Part shown: in pieces, positions 1 through 9,516 of the stretch
Position numbering within the stretch: position 1 is the stretch's first letter
How the letters are laid out: each line of letters opens with the position of its first letter
NCBI GenBank assembly: GCA_012862575.1
Contig: BLSF01000012.1
Location: 1 to 64,000 of the forward strand
Length of the DNA stretch: 64,000 nt
Direction of reading: 5' to 3'
From: Parietichytrium sp. I65-24A
Lineage: Eukaryota; Sar; Bigyra; Thraustochytrida; Thraustochytriidae
The notes under the pieces: generated by a model
Databases searched by the model: none
Seen by the model: only the letters and a program-made list of their open reading frames with translations
Told to the model about the DNA's origin: nothing
Program-made: the position numbers and the translations under genes

Positions 1-364
1 CTCTTTGCGCAATTTGTCTCAAAAGCCCTAGCGGCCCAAATGCTGCGAACAGCTTCCCGCTCACTGGCGAGTTTCCGACGTCCGAGAGATCCGAGAGAGG
101 CAGAAACTTTCTCTCAATTTGAAAAGAAGGCAATCAACGGTTTGAGAGTCAGGTCCTTTTTCACCAACAGAACATAACAGAACAACAGCATACAACAGCA
201 CGACCAATCTTTGACTTGCTAACAGTGAGCATAATTCAGACCCACAAGTTATGTGCCTACAGTTCGGACAAGAAGTTAGGAAGGCAGGATCGGAAAGGAA
301 AAGAGGACGTTCTTCTATCTCCTGGGCAACGAGCAACGAGAGTCGGAGCGTGGTGCGGGAGCAC
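1..364. other. window edge without a clear gene
   Basis: I see no convincing coding exon on either strand. Short open frames exist but have no recognisable domain. The 3' part may be the leader of the small membrane-protein frame that starts near 365; an upstream in-frame ATG at 251 is an alternative start for it. Confidence 0.4.
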
Positions 365-680
365 ATGCTCTGCGCTCTGGTGGCGCTCGTGGTGTACGTA
401 GCGGTGATTGGCACTGGCGCGGGGCTGGCGTCGCGCATCGGGAAAACTAACCTAACCCAAGGACCACACTGGTTTCGCGCTGCTGTGCGCGGGGCTGGGC
501 TCGGTTGCATGTGCGCTGGCGTTCTCGCTGCAGGATCTCTCGCGACCGCTTTCCGATCTGGACAAGGCGAGGCAGACCGCGGGCGTGTATGAGGCTTCCC
601 TCGGTACGGCACCGCTGAAGGGTCTGACGAACGAGCAGCTGAGGGAGGAGCAGAGAGCTGATGAGATGACCGGTCGATAA
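365..680 (+). CDS. possible small membrane protein, probably spliced
   Basis: The last part, 462-680, reads as a plausible C-terminus: a hydrophobic segment (TGFALLCAGLGSVACALAF) followed by a charged tail ending RADEMTGR and a TAA. A stop lies just upstream of 462 in this frame, and the bases before 462 (CTAACCTAACCCAAG) look like a branch site and 3' splice site. An ATG at 365 in another frame opens with a hydrophobic stretch (MLCALVALV) and can be joined in frame by a GT at 392 or 404. That would give a protein of about 80-90 residues with one or two membrane helices. I recognise no family. It lies on the opposite strand from the end of the Crinkler-like remnant. The alternative is chance open frames. 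Confidence 0.3.
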
Positions 681-1639
681 CGGAACTACGAACGAGGAGC
701 ATAAGATTGATTCCGTTTGTGACAACATCTCGCTTATTGCTTTCAAGTTCCTCAGCCTGAACGCTGTTTTTGAGCTCGTCAACAAGTGCAGACATATCGC
801 CCGACCCTGGATTGAGGAGCGTACGCACAGGAGCGAAATAGTTCCCAAAATTGTGGCTCAGGAACTCAAATACACTGCGCGTTTTGCCCGCTCCCGAGGT
901 GCCATACAAAGCACTAATACCGGCTTTGCTAGCGAGACTGAGCTCCTCGTAAACTCGTTTGTCTTTGTTGGCTTCATTGCACAAATCAAAGAGCAACAGA
1001 CTTGGCTCGTTGTTGACAGGGTTCAGAGGAACGCAGAACCCTTCACGCAGAAGAGGTGCANCCTCAGGAACTCAAATACACTGCGCCTTCACGCAGAAGA
1101 GGTGCAAACAAGTACCCCTTTTTCTCAGCACTGTTACTATCAAACATTTGCAACTTTGGCAACTCAGCAGTCCATTTTTCAAGAGTGTTCTTGACCATCG
1201 CGTCAATATCCAGTGCCGCCCTATTGTCTTTTCTCTTGCCATTCTTGGCCAAGAGCAACTCCTCGTACACCTTGTCCGCAGAAGTCATTATGGTGAAAGC
1301 CTGATCGCGAGCGACGCGAAGGTCTGCGAGGTCTTCTTTGGTTTCGTCGTACCTCGTCACAAGTTGTTTGTGGCGGATTGAAGTCTCTAGCTCCTCAATT
1401 TTCATGCTCCCCTCGATCATATCGATTTTTTCCCGAATGGATTCCGGCTGTGCTTGCTTTTTCTTCACGGCTTCCTTCTCCGCCTTGTATTCAGCATTCC
1501 ACTTGTCACATTCCTCCTGTGCCTTTTGAAGCTGATATTCCAAGTCTTCTTCTCGGGGAGGAGTCTCCGAGGGACGCTTCGAAGCACCTTCCGCACTCAC
1601 CACTGAACACTCGACGACCTCTTTCGTGCACTCACTCAC
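681..1639 (-). pseudogene. Crinkler/RHS-like P-loop NTPase, broken fossil
   Basis: On the minus strand a charged, coiled-coil-like part (about 1110-1560) is followed by a P-loop segment near 860-905 containing GTSGAGKTR and then a conserved-looking tract ending NYFAP. P-loops of this form, with an E..L and an aromatic-rich block just after, are typical of the Crinkler/RHS NTPase effectors described in oomycetes, chytrids and other eukaryotes. No start codon and no effector C-terminal domain can be identified. The element looks broken and truncated; an assembly N lies inside it, so part of the damage may be technical. The family call rests only on the P-loop neighbourhood and could be another STAND/AAA-like ATPase. 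Confidence 0.42.
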
Positions 1640-1692
1640 TCACTCACTCACTCACTCACCCACCCACCCACCCACCCACTCACTCACCCACA
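1631..1692. repeat. TCAC/CCAC tetranucleotide microsatellite
   Basis: About fifteen consecutive CACT- and then CACC-type tetranucleotides, flanking the 5' side of the Crinkler-like remnant. Confidence 0.9.
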
Positions 1693-2049
1693 CGCCATTC
1701 GCTCGTCGCTCGTTCGCACAACCATAGGAACGTACGCGAGCGTGCTCACACAAAGTGGGCTTAGGCTTTTTAGGCTTATCACAAAACCTGGTTTCCTTTG
1801 TAGACCACGCCACAGAGTACCACAGAGTACCACAGAGTACCACAGAGTGCGCACGATAAGCGGAGAGCCAAGGCTTCAACGACTATCAGAGGCAGTGTCG
1901 GACACGCACGGAGAAGCTTTCCGCTCATGCGCTGGTCGGCCGAGCGCATAACGATTCTGTGAGGTGAGGAAAGGCCGCTCCGACGATTTTAGCTGCGAAA
2001 AGTGCAAAGTGCAAAGCGCGGGGCCGCTGCAGGTCCGCAGTAAGCGCAG
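1640..2049. other. spacer, divergent between Crinkler-like remnant and RRM gene
   Basis: It holds the CACT microsatellite, a fourfold 10-bp repeat at 1811-1850, and the leader of the RRM gene. The leader carries AAAGTGCAAAGTGCAAAG-type repeats at about 1998-2016. No coding exon was found. Confidence 0.5.
1811..1850. repeat. tandem 10-bp repeat, four units
   Basis: The unit CACAGAGTAC is repeated four times; the last copy differs near its end (CACAGAGTGC). Confidence 0.9.
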
Positions 2050-2892
2050 ATGGAGGCGGACGACAGCGGCGACTTCAAGGCGTTCCTGGGAGGCCTCTCC
2101 TGGGAAACAACGGAGGACGGCCTGATGATGTACTTTAAAGCGATCGCGGATGATCCCGCCAAGGTTGTTCATGCCAGTATTAACAGAGACAGGTTCACGG
2201 GGCAGCCCAGGGGATTCGGTTTTGTGACTTTTGCGGATGGCGACACGCTGGCCAAGGTGTGCGAAGCTGGCAAGCACAGCATCGATGGGAAAGACGTGGA
2301 AGTGAAGATGGCCATTCGCAAGCAGAACAATGCGAGCGCGGGAGCTTTGGCGGCGGGCGATGACGCGGACGGGAACAAGGACCAGCCATCGGGTGTCAGA
2401 GATCAAGGACAGAACGGGCAGAGAGGACAGCAGTCAGGCGGCGGCCAGCACGGTGGCCAACAGCAGGACAAGAAGGCGTCTGGCACGGTGAATACCAACG
2501 CTGATTTCCAGAATCCCGAAAAGAAGCTTTTTGTGGGCGGTCTGCTGTGCGAAACCACGGAGGAAGACCTTGCCGCGTACTTTGAGCAGTTCGGAAAGGT
2601 CAGCGGCGTGGTGATCAAGTACGATCCGGAGACGCACCGCTCACGAGGGTTCGGATTTGTTACATTTGAGAGTCTGGACGGAATTGAGAAAGCTTGCGAA
2701 GCGGGAAAGTTTCAGTACGTTTCAGGAAAGCGAGTAGAGATCAACAGGTATCAAAAGTCGGGGACGGCACCGCAGCCGGCCAACCATGAGGTCGAGGCAA
2801 AGGAGCCGGAAAAACCATTCGTTCGGTACCAAGATAGGCATATCGAAGATGTGTACCGCGAGTACTTTGAAAAACATCCTCCACCAAGATAG
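2050..2892 (+). CDS. two-RRM RNA-binding protein, hnRNP A/B-Musashi type
   Basis: A 280-residue protein with two RNA-recognition motifs. RRM1 (about residues 9-91) has RNP2-like AFLGGL and RNP1 RGFGFVTF. RRM2 (about 159-240) has LFVGGL and a second RGFGFVTF. The linker (about 92-158) is rich in Gly and Gln (GQNGQRGQQSGGGQHGG). The paired RRMs with this spacing are seen in hnRNP A/B, Musashi and DAZAP1 proteins, which bind single-stranded RNA and act in splicing, transport or translation. The acidic/basic C-tail ends EKHPPPR. The ATG follows a short GC-rich leader and begins right before RRM1. Which hnRNP-like protein it is orthologous to cannot be decided from sequence alone. Confidence 0.88.
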   Translation: MEADDSGDFKAFLGGLSWETTEDGLMMYFKAIADDPAKVVHASINRDRFTGQPRGFGFVTFADGDTLAKVCEAGKHSIDGKDVEVKMAIRKQNNASAGALAAGDDADGNKDQPSGVRDQGQNGQRGQQSGGGQHGGQQQDKKASGTVNTNADFQNPEKKLFVGGLLCETTEEDLAAYFEQFGKVSGVVIKYDPETHRSRGFGFVTFESLDGIEKACEAGKFQYVSGKRVEINRYQKSGTAPQPANHEVEAKEPEKPFVRYQDRHIEDVYREYFEKHPPPR

Positions 2893-3544
2893 AGGATCAC
2901 TTCTCGTTTAATGTTTTGAAAATGTTAGTGAGTTGGCGCAAGCATCAAGTCGACACCTCTCAAGGATGGAGAGTAGTCAGAGAGGAAAGTTGTTTCTTGA
3001 AGTATTTCTCAATTTAGTAATTATTATTATAAAGCCGAAAGGAAGGAATATGACCAGAATGCACAGAGGCCCAATCTTAGCCGAATTGTAGGAAAAGCCT
3101 TTTCTTCCTTTTGTATTTTCTCAATCAATAGATTGTTTTTCTGAAAAAGCTGCAGATAGACCTGGCCATGATGACGATTCTATTCTCTGGCACCCCACTA
3201 AGCAGGGGTTACAGCTGCTCACTGTCGTTCGCTTCCGTTGATGACCTGGGGAACAGTCACGGTTTGTTTGGCTTGCTTGAGGTTGTGTACGTTATGTAGT
3301 GTACCTACCAGTTACTGGTACCGGTTCGTGTTTGTGTGCTCGGACTCTTCGAGCAATGCCTTATCATACACTATACGAATTACGTAGGATCGAAAACCGT
3401 TGTTTGACAGCAGTCAGTCACGGTATCCCAGCCGTCTTTCTCTATCTCGGGGAGAAAGTTCAACACACAATTATCATTCACTGGGTCAGAGGACCGAGAA
3501 CCTCACACGCAGCAAAGCGAAACGAGGCGTGTGCTAGACGCAAG
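2893..3544. other. spacer between RRM gene and WD40-kinase gene
   Basis: A 3' region of the RRM gene (AT-rich, TAATTATTATTATAAAG) and the leader of the next gene. The downstream reading frame stays open upstream to about 3299 and has an earlier in-frame ATG at 3355, but this part has no domain. Confidence 0.45.
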
Positions 3545-6500
3545 ATGGCGTTTGGGGATGCGTGGAACGAGCGCGGCGTAGTGTTCTTGCCGAACAATGC
3601 GTTTATGGTTGTCGGAGACAGAGATGGGAGTTTGCGTGTTCTCCGGGTTTCAGACGGTGCCGTGACTGGCAGCGTGCGCGCACACAATTCGGTCGTGTCT
3701 TGTCTGGTAGTTGGGAAGAATGGTGCGAACAATTTTTTGGTGGCAAGCGGTGGGTATGACAATTTCGTCAAAATCTGGAAAGTTGACGAGAATGGCGGAA
3801 TCGCACCGCACAATTCTTTTCATGCAGGGTGCGAGGTGACCGGAATCGCCTTTGACAAAGAGCTTAAACGCGTGATGGTGGCATCGAGGAACCTCAAAGT
3901 ATTTACTGTTGACGGGCCAGAAGATCAGCGCCATGAATCGAGTGACTCAACACTTCTGTCTGTTGCGAGCTCTCCAAAAGGCGAACTTTTGTTCCTCGGC
4001 TCTCATTGTGCGATTGGTGTTCATTCCTTCGGCACTCCTTGGAAAGAACTGAAGGTCAATATGTGCTGGCCACATGTTGGAAGCGTTCGGTGCTGCACAT
4101 GCAGCCCGGACGGGGAGATTCTCGTCACTTGCGGAAGTGACGGTCTTGTGTGCACTTGGAACGTCAAAGCATTTGGAAAGCTGGAAAAGCTTTTTACGCA
4201 TTTTGGGCACGGGCGCTGCATTCGCTCGTGCGCATTCTCACCTACTGCTGGAAAGAAGGGATGGGAGAATACGTTCGCAACTTGCGGAGATGACGGCAAC
4301 GTGTTCCTCTGGTCAACGGCGTGTGCGGAGCCGCGGTATAGAATTGAGTTCAACAACGGGCCAATAGACTCGTTGGCATTTTCTGATGACGGCCTTAGAT
4401 TAGCCATTTTGTGCAGGGAAGGAGACGCCCACATCTACTCCATGGACGAACTTTCCAGTGGTACAGGAAGAGGTGTTCACATCGTAGAAGCGGGCGGCCC
4501 TTCAACCCCATTCTCACTATCATGCGCTACGCTTCTGGCGATCGCAGGTGGAGGAGCAATCTTGAAAGCGAGCTTGAACGAAGATGGTGTTGACGGTTTG
4601 GATGAGCACGGAAATGTCATTGAAAATAGCGGTGGCCGCAGTGGATCTGGCGGGCGTGGCCAGAATGGTCAAGGTGGTCAAGGTGGCGCGGGCTTGCTTG
4701 GACCATCTCTGAATTGGCATGGACATCCGCTAGAAATGGGCCCGCCTGCTCTGAGCAACTCCGATGGCTCATTTAGAGGGGGCATGCGCCCGAATGATCA
4801 GGAAGTCCATGGAGGAATAGGTGGTGGAGGCGCTGCTTGGTATGGATCTGGGGGGGGTGGAGGTTACAGTGGCGGTGGCGGTTGCGCAGTGTACGGGTCA
4901 AGTGGCGGTGGGGGTTCGCACATTGCAAGCCGCATCGAGACCCTCGAGGTTATCGACAAACGTCATACAGACGTGGCTGGGCAGCCAGGAAAAGTTGAAA
5001 TCAGCGGCCCCGAGAGGCTCACCATAGAAACGTTCAACTATTTCGGGAACCATCGACTCACACCGTATCCCAATCCAAAGTCTGGTCTTTACGGCAAGCA
5101 CCGCCCACACCAAGACGTTACAGTGCTCTCCAACGGCATACAGACGTGGAAAGTCAAGGTGCCTGGAATGTACACCATTGCAGTTGTTGGCGGGGGCGGA
5201 TCCAAACAAAACCAAGACCGGCCAGGAGGGGGGGGGCTTGCGGCTGAGATGCACTTCAAAATGCAGCTTAACGAAGGTGACATTCTCGGTGCGGTTGTTG
5301 GACAGCGGGGTGGTGACATGAGGGGCTCGCCACGGCTGGAGTGTGGCGGTGGAGCCACAATATTATGGCTCTGTAGGGGAGGGTTTGATTTGTTAAAGGT
5401 GTCTTTGCACCCCGACCGAGCAAACATGGCTTTATCCGTTTTAGAGAGCGCACGTGGCCAGGAGTCAGCTTTGGTGGACTCTTTGTTGAGCGGTGGGGGT
5501 CACGAGAGCGCATATCTGCCCGAGCCTAGGTGGGCTCTACTTAACTATGAGTCATCAGCCCCCTGCATAAAGCTGCGAGAAAGTATCCTCGAGCTTGTGG
5601 GTAGCGAGAGGCGTGCAAAGTTGGATCTGTACACCCCAGCGATACTGTGTGGAGCTCTTCAACCAAGCCGGGCGTCGTTCGCGTTGAAGATTCTAGAGGA
5701 TGAGCCAAGCAAACATGTTTTGGTCGAGCGAGAATGTTTCGATGCAATCACCAAAGTTCGAGATGGAGAAATTCTTGCGACGCTTTGCACCCACAGAGAT
5801 GGCAAACCTGTTGTCCTTCGCCTATGTCAACTTGTCCCGGCTTTCATCCCTTACGTGATTCGACACTGTGCAGCATCTGCGGTTTCCGTTCTGAAAAGAC
5901 CAGCAGAGCCCATTTCATCAACCTTTGAAATCCTGCAAGAGTTGCTTCGTTCCGACTTTGAACGCTTACCCGGTACTTCGGAACTCCTTGAAGAAACTGT
6001 GGTGGAGTTGCTTGCTTTTGGGGAGTTTGAGAAAGCACACACGATCTTGCTTATGAGCAAACTGACTTTTACTGAGAGCCTGGCGAAACTCCTCCTGCAA
6101 CAAAGAGAGAAACGGCCCAACGAAATCGTAGATGGAACCGTCTGGCACGGGTGCATGAGATTCCCGGAAGCCAATGCAGTCGCTGGGCATTTGGCTCAGA
6201 TTTCGCAGTCAATCGCAAAGCATATAGTCTATCTTAACCTCCCGGCAAGGCGAGTGCTTATTGATGGATTGGACCAAGTTCAACGCAAGGCGTATTCTCT
6301 AGCAGCGCCAGGAGTTCGCAAAGCCATCAATGACGCGATTTACTTTTGTGGCCTGTACGACATAAATCCTGAGCCGCTGCACAGGTCTGCAACTTCCGTT
6401 GTGTTTTGCGCTAAAAATGTCAGCAATCAGGAGAACGTTGTTCTCAAGTTTATGACTCAGGAGGAGCAGTTCCAGCGGGAGCTCAGCATGCGAGACGCAC

Positions 6501-8650
6501 TTGGTTCTTCTGTTTCCGGTGGGAGCGACGACTCGATCGTTGTCCCTATTCTGAATTACAGCACGTCAGATCGAACTGTTGCAGTAGAGAGGTGGACGCG
6601 CGATATCAGTAAACTTGTGCAAGACGGAGCCATCGCATCTAGTTGTCGCTATTGTATCGTGATGCCTCAAGGGGACAGAAATTTGCAAACCATCTATACC
6701 CATGAGCGTCCGTCCCTCAATCAAATTCGCTCAGACATGCAAACCGTGTTCGAATCCGTGAAAAAGTTGCACGACAGAGGCGTCTTGCACGGTGATTTGA
6801 AGATGCTCAACGTTATTCGATTTGCCAGACAGGACGGGTCCATCGCATTGGGCATTATTGACCTCGACGCAGCTGTAAGCGAGAGGAATACAGAATTGAG
6901 CTATGTTGGCGCAAAATTTTCTTCGGGAGTACTTCCACCAGAGCTTTTTGCGCGTTTAGATCGACGGGGATACGACGAGTTTCGAGCTTACTTTGCGGAA
7001 CAAGTGCGCGAATATGAAGCAGCAAGCAAGAGCCACGAAGGCTTTGACCTTTTGTGGAACAAAATATGCCCGCGTAAAGTTGCCAACACTGCGAACTTCC
7101 TGACAGTTAAGACCTTCAAGATCGTAGATCACAAGATCGTCTGGGATGGGCTCCCTTACGAACTCGCCGAGTACAGCAATAAAGTGGATTCGTGGGGCCT
7201 AGGCGCGATGTTGTTTCAACTTGTTGCTGGTGAGGCTTTGGTGCCGGTGACTCGCGATGACGACATTTCGTCTACTGAGAAGATGGATGAAATCGCAAAC
7301 TGGAATGAGACTGCTTTGCGGTGGCGCTTGCAAGCGGTGCGGGACTTGGGGGCCAAAGATCTTTTGCTTGGACTCCTCTGGCCAAATGCCGCGGAAAGGC
7401 TCTCCGTTGACGAGGCGCTGAATGGGCGGCGAGCCAGAAATTGTCCTCCTTATCATGATCGCAACTACGTGCCTGCATTTTTTAAGCCAGACAGTGAGAA
7501 GAGTATAGCTGCTGTGGATGAACTCGCGAAAATCTATGAAAAGCTAGATCAGCTGACGACTTTCACAAGGGAGCTCAAGGCGATTGCTTTGGAGACTCAG
7601 AAGCAGCTCTCTAACATGCAAGGCGTCCTACTTCGGGCAGTGTTTGAGGCAACGGAAGTACACATTCCGACATCATGCGTCATTTTGAACTACAAACTGG
7701 GTGAGACAAATACAGAGCGCGCCAAAGAAGCCGGTAATAGTTTGTTCACGTGGGCTTGTGAGACTGGCAAGGGCATCTCAGATGCCAGATCTTCCGGGTC
7801 TGTGGACCCTACAGCATTTGACCTCCCTGAAGTGCTGCAGAATGCTGACATGTACTTGTACTTGATTGATGAGCTCACTGGTGAGCCTATTGATGCACCG
7901 CCTCACTACCCGATCAAGATTGAGAAGACCAGGGAGAGCATTCGCAAATACCTTCCCTACATGCGTCTTGGGCTCAAGTGCATGAAGATGGTCGGTGGCG
8001 CAACCAGTGTCGCTCAAATATTCTGCCCAGGAGTGCCCACGATTCCAAAGTACGTGCAGGATGGCGTGGAAACAATGGTCGGCAAGCTCGATAGGGACAG
8101 CAGCGTGGAGGAGTATGACATGCTCAATGAAATTGTCATGGAGTCTGGGTCGTCGTCGGAGCCAAAGACCATTGAGAAAGCTAGGGGTTCCAAGCTGAGG
8201 GAGTTTGAGCGCTTTTTGAAGGAGCATGATCCAGACGCGACGTTTGGGGGCATGCAGAGGCTGATTTATAATGACGGAAAAGACACAATGGCTTGCTGGA
8301 CAACGCTAGATCAGTCAGCCGTTGATGCAGTCTGCTCTGCCAAAGCGCAGCAACGGAGTATGTCTCAAGCCACCCAGCAAGACTCATCGTCTTCTACCAT
8401 CCCAGAGCCAGCACCAGCGACAGCTCCACCGCGACTTGCATCCACTAGTCCAGGCCTTGAGACTCTCGACCAGGCGGTTGCCCAGGTCGATGATCTCCAG
8501 CGTCAAATGACAGCTCGCGGTTTGCTACTTCAGCAGCAAAAGCAGCTCGAGGAGGTCAAGGAGACCCTCAAGCTTCTGCAACAGAGAGCCGAGAACCCGG
8601 ATCATCTCGTGCCTATCAAATCTTCGTCGAGCAACTGCAGCGTTTCTTGA
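3545..8650 (+). CDS. giant WD40 / Gly-rich / protein kinase-like fusion protein
   Basis: One uninterrupted frame of 1701 residues. I chose ATG 3545 (context CAAGATGG) because WD40 repeats begin at once; ATG 3355 would add 63 residues. In order: WD40 propeller (about 15-300); Gly-rich linker (about 362-458); a glycine-rich domain like that of ALK/LTK (about 510-610; AVVGGGGS, GGGATILW); an unrecognised helical region (about 670-925); a kinase-like domain (about 930-1300). The kinase has Lys968 in VVLKF, HGDLKMLN in place of HRDLKxxN (Asp1084, Asn1089 kept), DLD in place of DFG (Asp1106), PPE for APE and KVDSWGLG. The glycine loop is not recognisable. After it come a conserved-looking C-terminal region (about 1360-1530) and a coiled coil near 1640-1680. 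The catalytic Lys/Asp/Asn/Asp set is present, so activity is possible. Role unknown; a signalling scaffold is a reasonable inference. Confidence 0.8.
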   Translation: MAFGDAWNERGVVFLPNNAFMVVGDRDGSLRVLRVSDGAVTGSVRAHNSVVSCLVVGKNGANNFLVASGGYDNFVKIWKVDENGGIAPHNSFHAGCEVTGIAFDKELKRVMVASRNLKVFTVDGPEDQRHESSDSTLLSVASSPKGELLFLGSHCAIGVHSFGTPWKELKVNMCWPHVGSVRCCTCSPDGEILVTCGSDGLVCTWNVKAFGKLEKLFTHFGHGRCIRSCAFSPTAGKKGWENTFATCGDDGNVFLWSTACAEPRYRIEFNNGPIDSLAFSDDGLRLAILCREGDAHIYSMDELSSGTGRGVHIVEAGGPSTPFSLSCATLLAIAGGGAILKASLNEDGVDGLDEHGNVIENSGGRSGSGGRGQNGQGGQGGAGLLGPSLNWHGHPLEMGPPALSNSDGSFRGGMRPNDQEVHGGIGGGGAAWYGSGGGGGYSGGGGCAVYGSSGGGGSHIASRIETLEVIDKRHTDVAGQPGKVEISGPERLTIETFNYFGNHRLTPYPNPKSGLYGKHRPHQDVTVLSNGIQTWKVKVPGMYTIAVVGGGGSKQNQDRPGGGGLAAEMHFKMQLNEGDILGAVVGQRGGDMRGSPRLECGGGATILWLCRGGFDLLKVSLHPDRANMALSVLESARGQESALVDSLLSGGGHESAYLPEPRWALLNYESSAPCIKLRESILELVGSERRAKLDLYTPAILCGALQPSRASFALKILEDEPSKHVLVERECFDAITKVRDGEILATLCTHRDGKPVVLRLCQLVPAFIPYVIRHCAASAVSVLKRPAEPISSTFEILQELLRSDFERLPGTSELLEETVVELLAFGEFEKAHTILLMSKLTFTESLAKLLLQQREKRPNEIVDGTVWHGCMRFPEANAVAGHLAQISQSIAKHIVYLNLPARRVLIDGLDQVQRKAYSLAAPGVRKAINDAIYFCGLYDINPEPLHRSATSVVFCAKNVSNQENVVLKFMTQEEQFQRELSMRDALGSSVSGGSDDSIVVPILNYSTSDRTVAVERWTRDISKLVQDGAIASSCRYCIVMPQGDRNLQTIYTHERPSLNQIRSDMQTVFESVKKLHDRGVLHGDLKMLNVIRFARQDGSIALGIIDLDAAVSERNTELSYVGAKFSSGVLPPELFARLDRRGYDEFRAYFAEQVREYEAASKSHEGFDLLWNKICPRKVANTANFLTVKTFKIVDHKIVWDGLPYELAEYSNKVDSWGLGAMLFQLVAGEALVPVTRDDDISSTEKMDEIANWNETALRWRLQAVRDLGAKDLLLGLLWPNAAERLSVDEALNGRRARNCPPYHDRNYVPAFFKPDSEKSIAAVDELAKIYEKLDQLTTFTRELKAIALETQKQLSNMQGVLLRAVFEATEVHIPTSCVILNYKLGETNTERAKEAGNSLFTWACETGKGISDARSSGSVDPTAFDLPEVLQNADMYLYLIDELTGEPIDAPPHYPIKIEKTRESIRKYLPYMRLGLKCMKMVGGATSVAQIFCPGVPTIPKYVQDGVETMVGKLDRDSSVEEYDMLNEIVMESGSSSEPKTIEKARGSKLREFERFLKEHDPDATFGGMQRLIYNDGKDTMACWTTLDQSAVDAVCSAKAQQRSMSQATQQDSSSSTIPEPAPATAPPRLASTSPGLETLDQAVAQVDDLQRQMTARGLLLQQQKQLEEVKETLKLLQQRAENPDHLVPIKSSSSNCSVS

Positions 8651-9516
8651 GATAAAGAAGCACTCACACTGTCAATTGGTATTAGACAAGACAATTAATC
8701 GCCTTGATCAATGCATCAAACCATGCAAATGTAATCATTAACAGTAAATTCAGTAATCTCCCAAAAATGTTGAAGCTTCATTATCATGGTTGATCATCTC
8801 GTTCGTCACCGCTGTCTTCTCATTCGCTCCAGGACCCTTTTGCCAGACAGTGTACACTGATACACTGAAGATTACTGAAGCATCAAGATGATCAGGTCAT
8901 ATCAGGTCCCTGCTTTCATCCCTTACTTATGGTACCGTGTACATAATGTTACATCAGTACAATGCCCTAGTGCATACTAGGCACACAAACGCATCCGACG
9001 AACAATTCTCCGTTCTTCGTCGGAGGAAGCCCAGCGAAGCCTCCCAGTGCTAGCACTCATCTTACACAGTCCTACCAGCCTGGCCGGTTCCGCCTGGAGA
9101 ACCGGCTCGGCAGGCTCTGAAGAACCCGAGCGGTGACACTCCAGCTATCTTAAACCATAACGAGGGAGAGAACTGGAGAGAACTGGAGAGAACCCACCCA
9201 CACCCAAGGGACAACACCCGTCAACTTTCCTGAACTGACAGAGAAGGAGAGAGAGAGAGAGAGAGAGAGAAAGAAAGGAGAGAGAGAAGGATTTGTTGTG
9301 TTTCGCTCTCCATCTGCAACTATCGTCTGGCGCCGGTGGAGCGACTGATTGAGCGATTGCTTTGTTGATTGATCGATCGATCGATTGATTGTTCGAGAGT
9401 TTGAGTTTGAGTTTGAGTGTGAGTGTGAGTAGGAAGGCAGGACATCATCATCGTTGGAAACATCGCGTGTGGCGTGATTAGATCGTGGTTGGAATAGTTA
9501 GTTGGAAGAGGAGAAT
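8651..9516. other. spacer upstream of proteasome beta-7 gene
   Basis: It contains a threefold AACTGGAGAG repeat (about 9165-9192), a GA-rich tract (9241-9290), GATC/GATT repeats (9366-9392) and GAGTTT repeats (about 9400-9431) in the leader of the proteasome gene. No exon was found. Confidence 0.5.
9241..9290. repeat. GA-rich microsatellite
   Basis: A near-perfect (GA)n tract with AAAG interruptions, about 230 bp before the proteasome gene start. Confidence 0.9.

Noticed and set aside
3299-3544. N-terminal extension of the giant WD40-kinase protein
   Set aside because: The frame is open but codes for no domain. ATG 3545 has the CAAGATGG context shared with other genes here and lies right before the first WD40 repeat.
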